Assembly: GCA_030446625.1 (NCBI GenBank) | Contig: JAUJMY010000011.1 | Coordinates: forward strand, 29,474-93,473 | Source of the DNA: Gaiellaceae bacterium | Lineage (GTDB): Bacteria > Actinomycetota > Thermoleophilia > Gaiellales > Gaiellaceae | Reading direction: 5' to 3' | Length of the DNA stretch: 64,000 nt | Shown here: positions 34,585 to 45,651 of the stretch, piece after piece | Numbering within the stretch: position 1 is the first letter of the stretch | Layout of the letters: each line of letters begins with the position of its first letter | Translations under genes and position numbers: made by a program | The notes under the pieces: model-generated | Seen by the model: the letters and a program-made list of their open reading frames with translations, nothing else | Database searches by the model: none | What the model was told of the DNA's origin: nothing

Positions 34585-35111
34585 CGGCTGCGCTCGACGC
34601 CGGGAAGGGGGCGCTGCTCGTCTTCTGCGTCGCGGTCCTCCAGGTCAGCGTGCTGACGACGCTCGAGCTCGGCGCGGGCGCGCCGGACCTTCTGCTCGTC
34701 ACGCTGGTTGCCGTCGCGCTCGTCCGCGGCCCGCTCTACGGCGCTGGAGCCGGGTTCTTCGCGGGCCTCGTCGTCGACGTCGCGACCCTGCAGACGCTTG
34801 GGGTGACGTCGCTGCTCCTGACGCTCGTCGGCTACTGGATCGGCCGCTACGGCGAGACGACCGCGCGCGAACGTCGCCACGCCCCGCTCCTCTCCGTGCT
34901 AGTCGCGACGCCCGCGTTCGCGCTCGGCGCGTTCGCGCTCCACTTCATGCTCGGCGACGGCGTCTCGGCGCGAGTCGTCCTGCTCGAGGCGCTCGTGCCG
35001 ACGCTCGCGCTCAACCTCCTGCTCACGCGGCCGGTCTACGCGGCGTGTCGCCGGCTCCTGCGGCCCGTGGAGCTCGCCGACCGCGCACGGGAGGTGAGGC
35101 TGCTTGGCTAG
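34581..35111 (+). CDS. mreD: Rod shape-determining protein MreD
   Basis: This is a 176-residue polytopic protein with about five membrane helices (VFCVAVLQVSVLTTLEL, LLLVTLVAVALVRGPLYGAGAGFFAGLVVD, then three more), in the standard position between mreC and the PBP2 gene. MreD is part of the elongasome and has low sequence conservation, so the call rests mainly on size, topology and context. The GTG start overlaps the mreC stop by 4 nt; the end overlaps the next gene by 8 nt. Confidence 0.88.
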   Translation: MTAALDAGKGALLVFCVAVLQVSVLTTLELGAGAPDLLLVTLVAVALVRGPLYGAGAGFFAGLVVDVATLQTLGVTSLLLTLVGYWIGRYGETTARERRHAPLLSVLVATPAFALGAFALHFMLGDGVSARVVLLEALVPTLALNLLLTRPVYAACRRLLRPVELADRAREVRLLG

Positions 35112-37089
35112 CACGGGCGTACGGCCGCGGATCCCGCGCTTCATGCCGGGCGACGCGCGCGTCGAGGAGCCCTACCGGCTCACGCCGCAGCTCGCGCTCC
35201 GGATCGCGATCCTCGGCACCGTGGTCCTCGGCGCGTTCGCGATCCTCTTCCTGCGCCTGTGGTCGCTGCAGGTGCTCGCGGGCCCCAAGTACCTGCACGC
35301 GGCGCAGAACAACCAGCTCCGGACGGTGCGCGTGCAGGCGCCACGTGGCGCGATCGTCGACCGCGACGGCGACGTCCTCGTCGGCACCACCGCCGGATAC
35401 TCGGTGCAGCTCTGGCCGGCCGACCTCCCGACGGAGGGGCGCTACCAGCTGCTCCGCAGGCTCTCGGCACGGCTCGGCGTGCCGGTCGGGTGGATGGCGA
35501 AGCAGATCGCGAAGCGGAAGAACGATCCGCTCACGCCGGTGGTCGTCAAGCGCGGGATCCATCAGGATCAGGTGCGCTACCTCTACGAGCGCCAGGCCGA
35601 GTTCCCGGGCGTGCGCGTCGCGCAGAGCTACCTGCGCGAGTACCCGAACCAGGCGCTGGCGGCGCACGTGCTCGGGCACGTCGGCGAGGCCTCGAAGCGG
35701 CAGCTCGAGCGGAACCCGCGCCTCGCGCCCGGTGACGAGGTCGGGCAGGGCGGGATCGAAGCGGTGTACGACGAGGTTCTGCGCGGGCGCGCCGGCGGGG
35801 CCCGGCTGCGCGTCGACTCGCTCGGGCGGCCGCGGAGCGACATCGTCCTCAGCGACCAGCCGCACGCCGGGTACGCGCTCCGGCTGACGATCGACACGGA
35901 CCTCCAGCGGGCGGCCGAGCAGGCGCTGCGGTTCGGGATCGCGGCCGCGCACCGCAACAAGCAGTGGTACGCGAACGGGGGCACGATCGTCGCGCTCGAC
36001 CCGCGCAACGGCCAAGTCCTCGCGATGGCGTCGAACCCGACCTACAAGCCGAGCGTCTACGTCGGCCGGAAGGACGCGAAGAAGCTGCTCCCGCTCCTCA
36101 GCGAGAAGCACGCGAGGGCGGAGAACTTCCCGGCGGTGAACCGCGCGATCCAGGGCGTGTACGCGCCGGGGTCGACGTTCAAGCCGGTGACCGCGCTGGC
36201 GGCGATGGAGCAGCACCTGATCGGGCCGTACGACCCGCTCCCGTGCACCCCGACCTACATTCGCTACAAGCAGCCGTTCAACAACTGGGACCCGTACCGC
36301 AACGAGCCGATGACGCTGGCGACCGCGCTCGCACGCTCGTGCGACACGTACTTCTACGAGCTCGGCTACCGGTTCTACAAGCTTCCGCCGGAGTACGGCC
36401 ACCCGCTGCAGGACTGGGCGGCGCGGATGGGCTTCGGCCAGCGGACCGGGATCGACGTCGGCACCGAGGAGAGCGGGCTCCTGCCGACTCCGGAGTGGCG
36501 TCGCGCCCGCTACCGCGGCAAGGACTTCTCCGAGCTCGACCGGATCTGGAAGCCGGGCTACTCGATCCAGATGGCGATCGGGCAGGGCGAGCTGCAGGTG
36601 ACGCCGATGCAGATGACGCGCTTCTACGCCCTCCTCGCGAACGGGGGGAAGCTCGTCACGCCGCACCTCGTGCTCCAGGCGGAGCAGCCGGGCGACAATG
36701 GCGCGCCCGCGATCGTCCGGCAGACGTTCACGCCGCCGGCGCCGAAGCCGACCGGGATCGACCCCGCGGCGCTGCGCGTCGTCCAGCAGGGCATGCTCCT
36801 GGCCACGCACTACCCGCTCGGGACCGCCGCGGGCGTGTTCGACAGCTTCCCGGTTGCGATCGCGGGCAAGACCGGGACCGCCGAGAAGTGGTCGCACGAG
36901 CACCGGCGGCTGCTCGACCAGGCGTGGTGGTGCGGCTACGGGCCGTTCGACAACCCCGAGATCGCGGTCTGCGCGGTGATCGAGAACGGCGGCCACGGCG
37001 GTGACGCCGCCGCGCCGGCTGCGCTGAAGGTGTTCGAGGAGTACTTCGGCCGCCGGGGCGGCCCGATCGCGCAGACGGAGTCAGATTGA
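35104..37089 (+). CDS. mrdA: Penicillin-binding protein 2 (elongation transpeptidase)
   Basis: This is the class B transpeptidase of the rod system, 661 residues, starting at TTG 35104. It has an N-terminal membrane helix (LRIAILGTVVLGAFAILFL), a PBP dimerisation region (RGAIVDRDGDVLVG) and the penicillin-binding domain. The catalytic SxxK is S357-T-F-K360 in APGSTFKPVTA, the second motif is S412-C-D, and KTGT begins at K589 in AGKTGTAEKW. The SCD in place of SxN is common in PBP2 homologues. It overlaps mreD (8 nt) and rodA (TTGA), so the whole cassette is likely a single operon. Confidence 0.94.
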   Translation: MASTGVRPRIPRFMPGDARVEEPYRLTPQLALRIAILGTVVLGAFAILFLRLWSLQVLAGPKYLHAAQNNQLRTVRVQAPRGAIVDRDGDVLVGTTAGYSVQLWPADLPTEGRYQLLRRLSARLGVPVGWMAKQIAKRKNDPLTPVVVKRGIHQDQVRYLYERQAEFPGVRVAQSYLREYPNQALAAHVLGHVGEASKRQLERNPRLAPGDEVGQGGIEAVYDEVLRGRAGGARLRVDSLGRPRSDIVLSDQPHAGYALRLTIDTDLQRAAEQALRFGIAAAHRNKQWYANGGTIVALDPRNGQVLAMASNPTYKPSVYVGRKDAKKLLPLLSEKHARAENFPAVNRAIQGVYAPGSTFKPVTALAAMEQHLIGPYDPLPCTPTYIRYKQPFNNWDPYRNEPMTLATALARSCDTYFYELGYRFYKLPPEYGHPLQDWAARMGFGQRTGIDVGTEESGLLPTPEWRRARYRGKDFSELDRIWKPGYSIQMAIGQGELQVTPMQMTRFYALLANGGKLVTPHLVLQAEQPGDNGAPAIVRQTFTPPAPKPTGIDPAALRVVQQGMLLATHYPLGTAAGVFDSFPVAIAGKTGTAEKWSHEHRRLLDQAWWCGYGPFDNPEIAVCAVIENGGHGGDAAAPAALKVFEEYFGRRGGPIAQTESD

Positions 37090-38282
37090 TCGCCGTCAAC
37101 TACGCCGCGACACGCGCGCCCGACTCCCGGGCGAGGGCCGCAGCGGGCGCCGGCGTGCTCGGGCTGCTGCGCCGGCTCGACTGGATCCTGCTCGCCGCGC
37201 TCGCCGCCGTGGTCGCCTACGGGCTCTGGGCGATCTCCGGGATCACGCGCTACGCCATCCCCGGCGACAGCGACTACTTCGTACTGAGGCAGGCCGTCTT
37301 CGTGACGGCCGGCGTGGCGGGACTCGTCGGGGCGCTGCTCGTCGACCCGGCGCTGTACCGCCGCTACAAGCGCCCGATCTACCTCGGGACGACCGGCCTC
37401 ATGCTGCTCGTCATCCTCGTCGCCGGGGCGACGCGCGGCTCCCGTCGCTGGATCGACGTCGGCTTCTTCCAGTTCCAGCCGTCGGAGTTCGGGAAGCTGT
37501 TCTTCGTGCTCGCGCTCGCCGGCTTCCTGGCCGATCGCGGCAAGCGCGTCACCGATTCGCGGACGGTGTTCGAGGCGGTGGGGCTGGGCTTCGTCCCGAT
37601 CCTGCTCGTGTTCGTCCAGCCCGACTTCGGAACGGCGCTCGTGTACGCCGCAGCGCTCGCCGCGGTGCTCTTCGTCGCGTGCGCGCGCTGGCTCCACCTC
37701 GCCGTTCTCGCGGCGGTCGCGGTCGTCGGCGCGGCGGCGATCCTCTGGTTCCTCCCCGCCGCCGGGATCCAGGTGCTGAAGCCGTACCAGGCGGATCGCC
37801 TCACCGCCTTCGCCGACCCCGGTCGCGACCCCGGCGGGACGACGTACAACGTGAACCAGTCGATCACGGCCGTCGGCGCGGGCGGTCTGCGCGGCCGCGG
37901 CGTGGACGGAGCGACGCAGACGAACCTCGCGTACCTCCCGGAGCACGCGACGGACTTCGCGTTCGCGTCACTCGCGGAGCAGCGCGGCTTCGCCGGCGTC
38001 GGGATCTTGCTCTGCCTCTACCTGCTCGTGCTCTGGCGCGGGATCCGCATCGTCTCCGTCGCGCGCGACGCGTTCTGCGCGATCGTCGCGGGCGCGATCG
38101 TGTTCGCGCTGCTCTTCCAGATCTTCGTCAACGTCGGGATGACGATGGGGATCGCGCCGATCACGGGCATCCCGCTCCCGTTCGTGAGCGTGGGCGGGTC
38201 GTCCATGATCTCGAACCTGCTCGCGATGGGCGTGCTGCAGGCGATCCACGCGCGCGGGCGCGGGAACGCCCGCCGCTCCTGA
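37086..38282 (+). CDS. rodA: SEDS glycosyltransferase RodA
   Basis: RodA polymerises lipid II during elongation together with PBP2. The 398-residue protein has about ten membrane helices and the SEDS signatures: RRWIDVGFFQFQPSEFGKL, the catalytic-loop VFVQPDFGTALVY, and the C-terminal GIPLPFVSVGGSSMISNLLAMG. The start is TTG at 37086, overlapping the PBP2 stop in a TTGA junction. The long loop ADPGRDPGGTTYNVNQSITAVGAGGLRGRG is also typical. Confidence 0.94.
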   Translation: MIAVNYAATRAPDSRARAAAGAGVLGLLRRLDWILLAALAAVVAYGLWAISGITRYAIPGDSDYFVLRQAVFVTAGVAGLVGALLVDPALYRRYKRPIYLGTTGLMLLVILVAGATRGSRRWIDVGFFQFQPSEFGKLFFVLALAGFLADRGKRVTDSRTVFEAVGLGFVPILLVFVQPDFGTALVYAAALAAVLFVACARWLHLAVLAAVAVVGAAAILWFLPAAGIQVLKPYQADRLTAFADPGRDPGGTTYNVNQSITAVGAGGLRGRGVDGATQTNLAYLPEHATDFAFASLAEQRGFAGVGILLCLYLLVLWRGIRIVSVARDAFCAIVAGAIVFALLFQIFVNVGMTMGIAPITGIPLPFVSVGGSSMISNLLAMGVLQAIHARGRGNARRS

Positions 38283-38298
38283 CCCGCGCGGCCGCTCG

Positions 38299-39117
38299 GT
38301 GAGCCGGCTCCACCCGGCGGCCGTCTACGGGCTCTTCAAGGAGCTGCGCATCGCCGCGGACGACAGCGGCCCGCTCGTGCTCGCGGGCGCGCCGGAGCTC
38401 GTCACGGCACTGCGGAAGGAGCTCCTGCGCGACGGCGGTGACGCCGCTGCGATCCGCACCGGAGCCGACGTCGCGGGCGCCTCGGCACTCGTCTGGGTGC
38501 TCGCGGCGCCGCCGAGCGAGGACGACCGGCGGGCGCTGAGGCGGGCGGAGCGGGCACGCGTCCCGATCGTGGCCGTCGTCGCGGGGCCGCGGCTCGACGT
38601 GCGCGTCCCGTACGTCCTCGCGACCGACGTCGCGCGCGCGGAGGCCGGGAGCGGCTTCCCCGTCGACGCGATCGCGCGGATCCTCGCGCACCGGCTCGGC
38701 GAGCGCGGAACGCAGCTCGCGGAGCGGCTTCCCGTGCTGCGAACCGCGGTGTGCGCGGAGCTGATCCGCCGGTTCTCGAGGCAGTCGGCCCTCCTCGGCG
38801 CGGCGGTCTTCGTCCCCGGCGCCGACCTGCCGGCGCTGACGTTGAAGCAGCTGCGGCTCGTGCTCCGGATCGGGGCTGCGCACGGCGTCGACGTCGACGC
38901 GGAGCGCCTCCCGGAGGTCCTCGCGGTCGTGGGCAGCGGCCTCGCGCTGCGCGCTGCGGCCAGACAGGCGCTCGGCGCGGTGCCCGTCGCAGGCTGGGTC
39001 GTGAAGGGCGCCGTCGCGTACACGGGCACGCGGGCGCTGGGAGAGGCGGCGTTGCGGTACTTCGCCGCGCGCGCCGCCGCTACGCGGCCGGGCGGAGCTT
39101 CGCGCGCCGCGTCTTGA
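38299..39117 (+). CDS. DUF697-type membrane-associated protein
   Basis: This 272-residue protein begins at GTG 38299, 16 nt after rodA. The N-terminal half looks like a nucleotide-binding or Rossmann-like region without a P-loop (GPLVLAGAPELVTALRKELL, then ADVAGASALVWVLAA). The C-terminal half matches the DUF697 pattern: ALLGAAVFVPGADLPALTLKQLRLVLRIG, GSGLALRAAARQALGAVPVAGWVVKGAVAY and a final GEAALRYF. DUF697 is found fused to GTPases such as YcjF/YcjX partners. Its function here is unknown; its place after rodA suggests an envelope connection. Confidence 0.72.
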   Translation: MSRLHPAAVYGLFKELRIAADDSGPLVLAGAPELVTALRKELLRDGGDAAAIRTGADVAGASALVWVLAAPPSEDDRRALRRAERARVPIVAVVAGPRLDVRVPYVLATDVARAEAGSGFPVDAIARILAHRLGERGTQLAERLPVLRTAVCAELIRRFSRQSALLGAAVFVPGADLPALTLKQLRLVLRIGAAHGVDVDAERLPEVLAVVGSGLALRAAARQALGAVPVAGWVVKGAVAYTGTRALGEAALRYFAARAAATRPGGASRAAS

Positions 39118-39268
39118 GGGCGCGCAGGCGCTGCCGCAGCCGTGCCCACGCCCACGGCTCGACCTCGCGATAGCGCACCTCGGACTGCCCCCGCGTGGCC
39201 TCGAGATACTCGAACCACGCATCCGCCTCCTCGATCAGCAGGAGCTCGTACGCCTCGTCGCTCGTCAC
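39080..39268 (-). CDS. Small hypothetical protein
   Basis: This is a 62-residue, mixed-charge helical protein (DEAYELLLIEEADAWFEYLEA, then PWAWARLRQRLRALKTRRAKL). A strong SD (GGGAGG) lies 8 nt before the GTG at 39268, and this decides that start over an upstream GTG at 39277. It converges with the DUF697 gene, overlapping it by 38 nt. No family is recognised. The ribosome binding site and codon use make it a likely gene. Confidence 0.6.
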   Translation of the reverse strand: MTSDEAYELLLIEEADAWFEYLEATRGQSEVRYREVEPWAWARLRQRLRALKTRRAKLRPAA

Positions 39269-39352
39269 CAGCGTCACCTCCCGGTCGGCTTGGCCGCGAT
39301 GGTAGGACCGGCGGCGGACGGCGCGGGCGCGTGGGGGCCGCGGGGGTCGCTG

Positions 39353-39358
39353 CTACGC
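39353..39358 (+). promoter_or_regulatory. -10 element of the RNase E/G gene; long leader follows
   Basis: TACGCT fits TAnnnT. It would give a leader of about 100 nt before the TTG start at 39463, with an SD (AAAAGGAG, about 39444-39451) at its end. Long RNase E leaders are used for autoregulation in E. coli; here that is inference. Apart from this box, 39278-39462 holds nothing I can identify. Confidence 0.4.
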
Positions 39359-39462
39359 TGCCCACAGTCGCATGACGAGGTCTTTCACCATCCACAGCCG
39401 CGCGCCCTTCGCCCCGGTCACCCGGGAGGCGTCCGTGCGCGCGCACGAAAAGGAGCATCCAC

Positions 39463-42150
39463 TTGCTGAACTGGTTCCGACGACGGAAGAAGGAGGAGCC
39501 GGCGCCCGCCGAGGCTGCCGCTCCGGAGCCCACTGACGCACCCGCGCCGGCTGCAGACGAGGCCGGTGAAGACACGACGAAGCCGAAGCGCCGGCGCGGT
39601 ACGCGCGGCGGCCGCAACCGCGCGAAGAAGCCGGCGGAGCAGCCGGTCGCGGAGAAGAAGCCGGAGCCGCGGCGCGAGCCGGAGCGCAAGCAGCCCGAGC
39701 GCAAGCCCGCGACGAGGCAGCGTTCGGACCGGCGGCGGCGGATCCAGCCGAAGCGGGCGCCGCTGCCCGCCGCGAAGCGCGAGCTGCTCGTCTCCGTCGA
39801 CGTGTCCGAGCAGCGCGTCGCGATCCTCGAGGACGGACGCGTTGCCGAGGTCTACCTCGAGCGGCCGGAGCGCCGCTCGATCGCCGGGAACATCTACCTG
39901 GGCACGGTCGACAACGTCCTGCCGGGGATGGAGGCGGCGTTCGTCGAGATCGGGCTCGAGAAGAACGGCTTCCTCTACGTCGACGAGATCGTGGTTCCGG
40001 AGCTCGAGGGCAAGCGCCACGGCAAGCGCATCCAGGACCTGATCGCACGCGGCCAGACAATCCTCGTCCAGGCGGTCAAGGATCCGATGAAGACGAAGGG
40101 CGCGCGCCTGACGACGGAGATCTCGCTCCCGGGGCGCTTCGTCGTCTTCGTCCCCCACGGCGAAGGGCTCGGGGTCTCGCGACGCCTCGCGGACGACGAG
40201 CGCGCACGGCTGAAGGAGATCATCAAGTCGCTCGACGTTCCCACCGGGGGCGTCATCGTCCGCACCGCGGCGGAGGGCGCGTCGGCCGAGGACGTGGAGC
40301 GCGACCTCGTCTTCCTCCAGCGGCTCTGGAAGACGATCGACGAGCGGGCGAAGAGCGTCGCGGCGCCGGCCCTCGTCTACCAGGAGGCGGAGCTGCCGCT
40401 GCGTGTCGTCCGCGACCTCTTCACGGGTGACTTCGAGCGCGCCGTGATCGACCACGAGCGCACGCACAAGCGCATCGTCGGCTACCTGAAGAAGACGTCG
40501 CCGCACATGGTCGAGCGAGTCGCGCGCTACAAGGAGAAGACGCCGCTCTTCGAGGGCACCGGCGTCGAGGCGGAGATCCGTTCGACGCTCTCGCGGCGGG
40601 TCGACCTCCCTTCCGGCGGCTACCTGATCTTCGACTACGCCGAGGCGTTCACGGTGATCGACGTCAACACGGGCCGCTTCGTCGGCTCGCGCTCCAAGAG
40701 CTCGGGGGCGCGCCTCGAGGACACGATCACGAAGAACAACCTCGAGGCCGTGAAGGAGGTCGTGCGGCAGCTGCGGCTGCGCGACATCGGCGGGATCATC
40801 GTCATCGACTTCATCGACATGGCGAACCCGAAGAACCGCGCGACCGTCGAGGAGGCGCTGCGGACGGAGCTCGAGCGCGATCGGACGAAGACCTACGTCG
40901 TCGAGATCTCGCCGCTCGGGCTCGTCGAGATGACGCGCCAGAACGTCACCGAGGGGCCGCGCGAGATCCTGACCAAGAAGTGCCCGACGTGCGCGGGCGA
41001 CGGGGTCATCCTGTCGGAGGCGTCCGCGGCCGTGGATGCCGAGCGGCGGCTGCGGGAGCTCGCGAGCGGCTCGCGCACGCAGGCGTTCCGCGTCGAGCTC
41101 CACCCGCGCGTCGCGAGCGCCGTCGTCGGCCCCGCCGCGACGCGGCTCGCGGAGATCGAGGCGCACACGAAGCGCCGCTTCTTCGTCGAGAGCGCGCCCG
41201 ACGGGCACGGCTTCGAGCACTTCGCGGTGCTCGGGCAGGGGAAGCTCGAGGATCTGCGGCCCGCCGCGCCCGTGAGCGAGGGGCAGGAGCTCGAGCTGAA
41301 GCTCGTCGAGCTCGGCCTGTACGACGTGGGATCCGCGGTCGGCAAAGTCGACGGCTACGACGTGTGCGTCGGCGGCGCGGCCAAGCTCGTCGGCAAGAAG
41401 GTGAAGGTCCGCGTCGAGCGGGTGCTCGACGGGACCGCGTACGCGACCCGGCTCGACGCTCCCGCTCAGGCGGCGCCGCCGATCACGGCGGAGGCCGAAG
41501 CCGAGAAGCCGACGCGCCAGCCGCGCGCGCGCAAGGCGGACGCCACGGTGGCGGAGCCGGTGCTCGACCCGGTGCCGGGCGACGCCGAGCCCGAGGCCTC
41601 CCCTGAGCCTGCCGAGGGTTCGGATGCCGACGTCGAGACGCGCGAGGAGACGGGCGAGGAGCAGCCGAAGAAGCGGACGCGGCGCGGCACGCGCGGCGGC
41701 CGCGGCCGCAAGCGGAAGCCGGGCGATGGCGACGAGCAGCCGTCGGACGCGCGCGCGGCGGACGGCGCGGTGACCGACGGCGCGACCGCCGCCGAGCCGC
41801 CCGCGACGGATCCCGTGCCCGCCGCTCCCGTCGCCGCTCCGCGGATCCACGTTCCCGACGAGACGCTCGGCCGTGACGGGGAGGGCGATGCGGATGACGA
41901 AGGCGCCGACGCCTCCGCGACGGACGGCGCGGAGGCGACCGTGAAGAAGCGATCGCGACGCGGCACGCGCGGCGGCCGCAACCGACGGCGGAAGGGCGCT
42001 CCGGCGGCCGAGGGGGCCGAGGATGCCGCGGGGGAGGGCGCAGTCGCCACCGCGGAGCCTCCGGCCGCGCCCGCCGAGGAGGCGGACGGCGCGCGCGACG
42101 ACTCCGGCTACGTCCCGATGTCCGAGTGGGCCGACGACCTCGAGCGGTAG
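39463..42150 (+). CDS. rne: Ribonuclease E/G
   Basis: This is the endoribonuclease that starts mRNA decay and matures rRNA, 895 residues from a TTG start. A disordered N-terminal arm (1-105) precedes the S1-containing catalytic core. The catalytic aspartates lie in FTVIDVNTG (D400) and VIDFIDM (D449/D452). The Zn-link cysteines are C507/C510 (KKCPTCAGDG). A TRAM-like barrel (VSEGQELELKLVELGLYDVG...) follows the core. The C-terminal 200 residues are disordered and acidic/alanine-rich. Three copies of RRGTRGGRN/RRGTRGGRG occur: one at about 44-52 and two near 740 and 832. These arms probably bind RNA or degradosome partners. The gene precedes rplU-rpmA-obgE. Confidence 0.94.
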   Translation: MLNWFRRRKKEEPAPAEAAAPEPTDAPAPAADEAGEDTTKPKRRRGTRGGRNRAKKPAEQPVAEKKPEPRREPERKQPERKPATRQRSDRRRRIQPKRAPLPAAKRELLVSVDVSEQRVAILEDGRVAEVYLERPERRSIAGNIYLGTVDNVLPGMEAAFVEIGLEKNGFLYVDEIVVPELEGKRHGKRIQDLIARGQTILVQAVKDPMKTKGARLTTEISLPGRFVVFVPHGEGLGVSRRLADDERARLKEIIKSLDVPTGGVIVRTAAEGASAEDVERDLVFLQRLWKTIDERAKSVAAPALVYQEAELPLRVVRDLFTGDFERAVIDHERTHKRIVGYLKKTSPHMVERVARYKEKTPLFEGTGVEAEIRSTLSRRVDLPSGGYLIFDYAEAFTVIDVNTGRFVGSRSKSSGARLEDTITKNNLEAVKEVVRQLRLRDIGGIIVIDFIDMANPKNRATVEEALRTELERDRTKTYVVEISPLGLVEMTRQNVTEGPREILTKKCPTCAGDGVILSEASAAVDAERRLRELASGSRTQAFRVELHPRVASAVVGPAATRLAEIEAHTKRRFFVESAPDGHGFEHFAVLGQGKLEDLRPAAPVSEGQELELKLVELGLYDVGSAVGKVDGYDVCVGGAAKLVGKKVKVRVERVLDGTAYATRLDAPAQAAPPITAEAEAEKPTRQPRARKADATVAEPVLDPVPGDAEPEASPEPAEGSDADVETREETGEEQPKKRTRRGTRGGRGRKRKPGDGDEQPSDARAADGAVTDGATAAEPPATDPVPAAPVAAPRIHVPDETLGRDGEGDADDEGADASATDGAEATVKKRSRRGTRGGRNRRRKGAPAAEGAEDAAGEGAVATAEPPAAPAEEADGARDDSGYVPMSEWADDLER

Positions 42151-43028
42151 CGCGCGCGGCCGAACCACAGCACCTCGATCAGGACCGCCGCGGCGAGGAG
42201 CAGCGCCCACGCGACACTTGCCTCCGGGAGCAGCACCGAGGGCGGCCGCACGTCGATCCACCCGCGCTTGTAGACCTGCTCCAGGATGAAGTCCTGGAGC
42301 GCGTTGGCGAGGCCGTACGCGAGCATCAGCGCGAGATACGCGGACGCGACGCGCGCGAGGCGCCGATGCCGGAACGAGGCGAGCGTGCGGCTGAGCGCGA
42401 GCGCCGCGAGCGCGAGCAGAACGCCGTCGAACCCGTGATGGCGACCGAGATGCACCGCTGCGAGCGGCTCATCGGGCGACGGCTCGTCCGCGTAGAACGG
42501 GTCGGGCGCGTAGAAGCCGAGCTCGGCGAAGAGCCACGGGATCGCGATCAGGAACAGCACCGCCGCGAGCACGACACGCAGCGGATCGCCGGCGGCGCGG
42601 GGCGCGTGCCCGGGCCCGGACGCACGTAGCGCCGCGGCCGTGAGCACCACGACGATCCCGACGCCCGCCGCCGGGAGCGCGTTCACCGGCCTCGCGTCCA
42701 GGTCGGCCTGCTGGACGACGCCGGGCGCGGCGACGAGGAGGCACAACGGCGCCGCCACCGCTGCGCTTACCGCGACGGCGCGCGGGTGCCGGTCGAGGAG
42801 CCGCTCGACGACGACCGGCAGGATGCCGAGTGCGACCAGCGCCGTCGGGAAGTTCAGGAACACGAGCGTCCGGCTCGCGCCGCCCGCGAGGCCGTCGATG
42901 CTCGTGTGGTACAGCTCCTCCGGAGGCAGTCGCGCGTACGTCGCGAACGTGGCCGCGGCGGTGAGCGCGAAGAGCGTCCAGACGAGGAGCACCTCGCCGA
43001 CTCCACGTGCTGGCCCATGCTCGGTCAC
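42108..43028 (-). CDS. Hypothetical polytopic membrane protein
   Basis: This 306-residue protein starts at GTG 43028 and has about eight hydrophobic segments, for example [40 protein letters not shown] and [24 protein letters not shown] periplasmic or cytoplasmic loop carries [16 protein letters not shown]. The C-terminal portion ends [22 protein letters not shown] do not recognise a family. It is convergent with the RNase E/G gene, overlapping 43 nt, and divergent from rplU. Confidence 0.75.
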   Translation of the reverse strand: MTEHGPARGVGEVLLVWTLFALTAAATFATYARLPPEELYHTSIDGLAGGASRTLVFLNFPTALVALGILPVVVERLLDRHPRAVAVSAAVAAPLCLLVAAPGVVQQADLDARPVNALPAAGVGIVVVLTAAALRASGPGHAPRAAGDPLRVVLAAVLFLIAIPWLFAELGFYAPDPFYADEPSPDEPLAAVHLGRHHGFDGVLLALAALALSRTLASFRHRRLARVASAYLALMLAYGLANALQDFILEQVYKRGWIDVRPPSVLLPEASVAWALLLAAAVLIEVLWFGRARYRSRSSAHSDIGT

Positions 43029-43034
43029 TTCGGC

Positions 43035-43040
43035 TACACT
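43035..43040 (+). promoter_or_regulatory. -10 element of the rplU operon (CGGCTACACT type)
   Basis: TACACT in the context CGGCTACACT. The same 10-mer precedes rsfS (46064-46073) and tRNA-Ala (46918-46927), which supports its promoter role. It would start the rplU-rpmA-obgE-nadD transcript. Confidence 0.5.
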
Positions 43041-43050
43041 TGCCGCGCTC

Positions 43051-43066
43051 GCGGGCCTGCGCCCGC
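43051..43066 (+). promoter_or_regulatory. Leader hairpin upstream of rplU
   Basis: GCGGGC-CTGC-GCCCGC forms a 6-bp perfect stem with a tetraloop and is followed by GTTTTCCC. It lies 12 nt before the rplU ATG. It resembles an attenuator or ribosomal-protein leader structure; no experimental class is assigned. Confidence 0.4.
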
Positions 43067-43078
43067 GTTTTCCCTGCT

Positions 43079-43627
43079 ATGGCCGGTTACGCGATCATCT
43101 CACTCGGCGGGAAGCAGTACCGCGTCGAGGAGGGGCAGAAGCTCCTCGTCGACCGGCTGCCCCAGGACGAGGGGAACACGATCTCGCCGACGATCCTGCT
43201 CGTCGGCGGCGACGGCGCGCCCGACCTCTCGCCGCAGAGCGTGACGGTTCAGGCGCGGGTCGTCCGGCACGTGCTCGGGAAGAAGGTGCGCATCGGCAAG
43301 TACAAGCCGAAGAGCGGCTACAAGCGCCACACGGGATATCGCAGCCGCCTCTCCCAGATCGAGATCGAGGCGATCGGCAAGCGCAGCGGCGGAGCGAAGG
43401 CCGCCGAGCGGAAGCCAACGCCCGAGGCGCCCGACGAGACGCGCGAGCAGCGGCCGCCCGGGATGCCGAAGGGATACGAGGAGCTGACCGTCGCGGCGAT
43501 CGCCGAGGCGGCTCCTGGCTGGCGCCGGCCGATGCTCGAAGCTGCCCTCGAGTACGAGCGGGCGCACGCCGACCGCAAGGGTGCGGTCGCGGCGCTCGAA
43601 TCCGCCCTCGAGGCGAAGGAGGACTAA
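43079..43627 (+). CDS. rplU: 50S ribosomal protein L21 with C-terminal extension
   Basis: L21 binds 23S rRNA in the large subunit. Residues 1-103 are standard L21: [24 protein letters not shown] ... [30 protein letters not shown]. The protein then continues for about 80 residues: a charged linker ([20 protein letters not shown]) and a helical domain ([45 protein letters not shown]). The latter resembles the SAP/Rho-N-like helical repeats seen on other actinobacterial proteins. Total length is 182 residues against about 103 in E. coli. The ATG at 43079 matches the family N terminus; there is no clear SD. Confidence 0.93.
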   Translation: MAGYAIISLGGKQYRVEEGQKLLVDRLPQDEGNTISPTILLVGGDGAPDLSPQSVTVQARVVRHVLGKKVRIGKYKPKSGYKRHTGYRSRLSQIEIEAIGKRSGGAKAAERKPTPEAPDETREQRPPGMPKGYEELTVAAIAEAAPGWRRPMLEAALEYERAHADRKGAVAALESALEAKED

Positions 43628-43632
43628 GGCTC

Positions 43633-43887
43633 ATGGCTCACAAGAAGGGGCTCGGCTCCTCGCGCAACGGGCGCGACTCCGAGGCGAAGCGGCTCGGCGT
43701 CAAGATCTTCGCCGGCCAGGACGTGACCGCGGGGATGATCATCGTCCGGCAGCGCGGCACGCGCTTCCGCCCGGGTCCCGGAGCCGGGATCGGCCGCGAC
43801 GACACGATCTTCGCGAAGCGCGACGGCCGCGTCGAGTTCCGGCGGAGCGGCGAGCGCCGTTTCGTCGCGGTCACCGACGCCGACTAG
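43633..43887 (+). CDS. rpmA: 50S ribosomal protein L27
   Basis: L27 reaches into the peptidyl-transferase centre. The 84-residue protein begins [24 protein letters not shown], which is the family N terminus with no cleavable extension, and continues with [20 protein letters not shown]. It lies 5 nt after rplU, in the standard order rplU-rpmA-obgE. Confidence 0.97.
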   Translation: MAHKKGLGSSRNGRDSEAKRLGVKIFAGQDVTAGMIIVRQRGTRFRPGPGAGIGRDDTIFAKRDGRVEFRRSGERRFVAVTDAD

Positions 43888-45638
<1,751 letters not shown>

Positions 45639-45651
45639 GATACTCGCGGCG

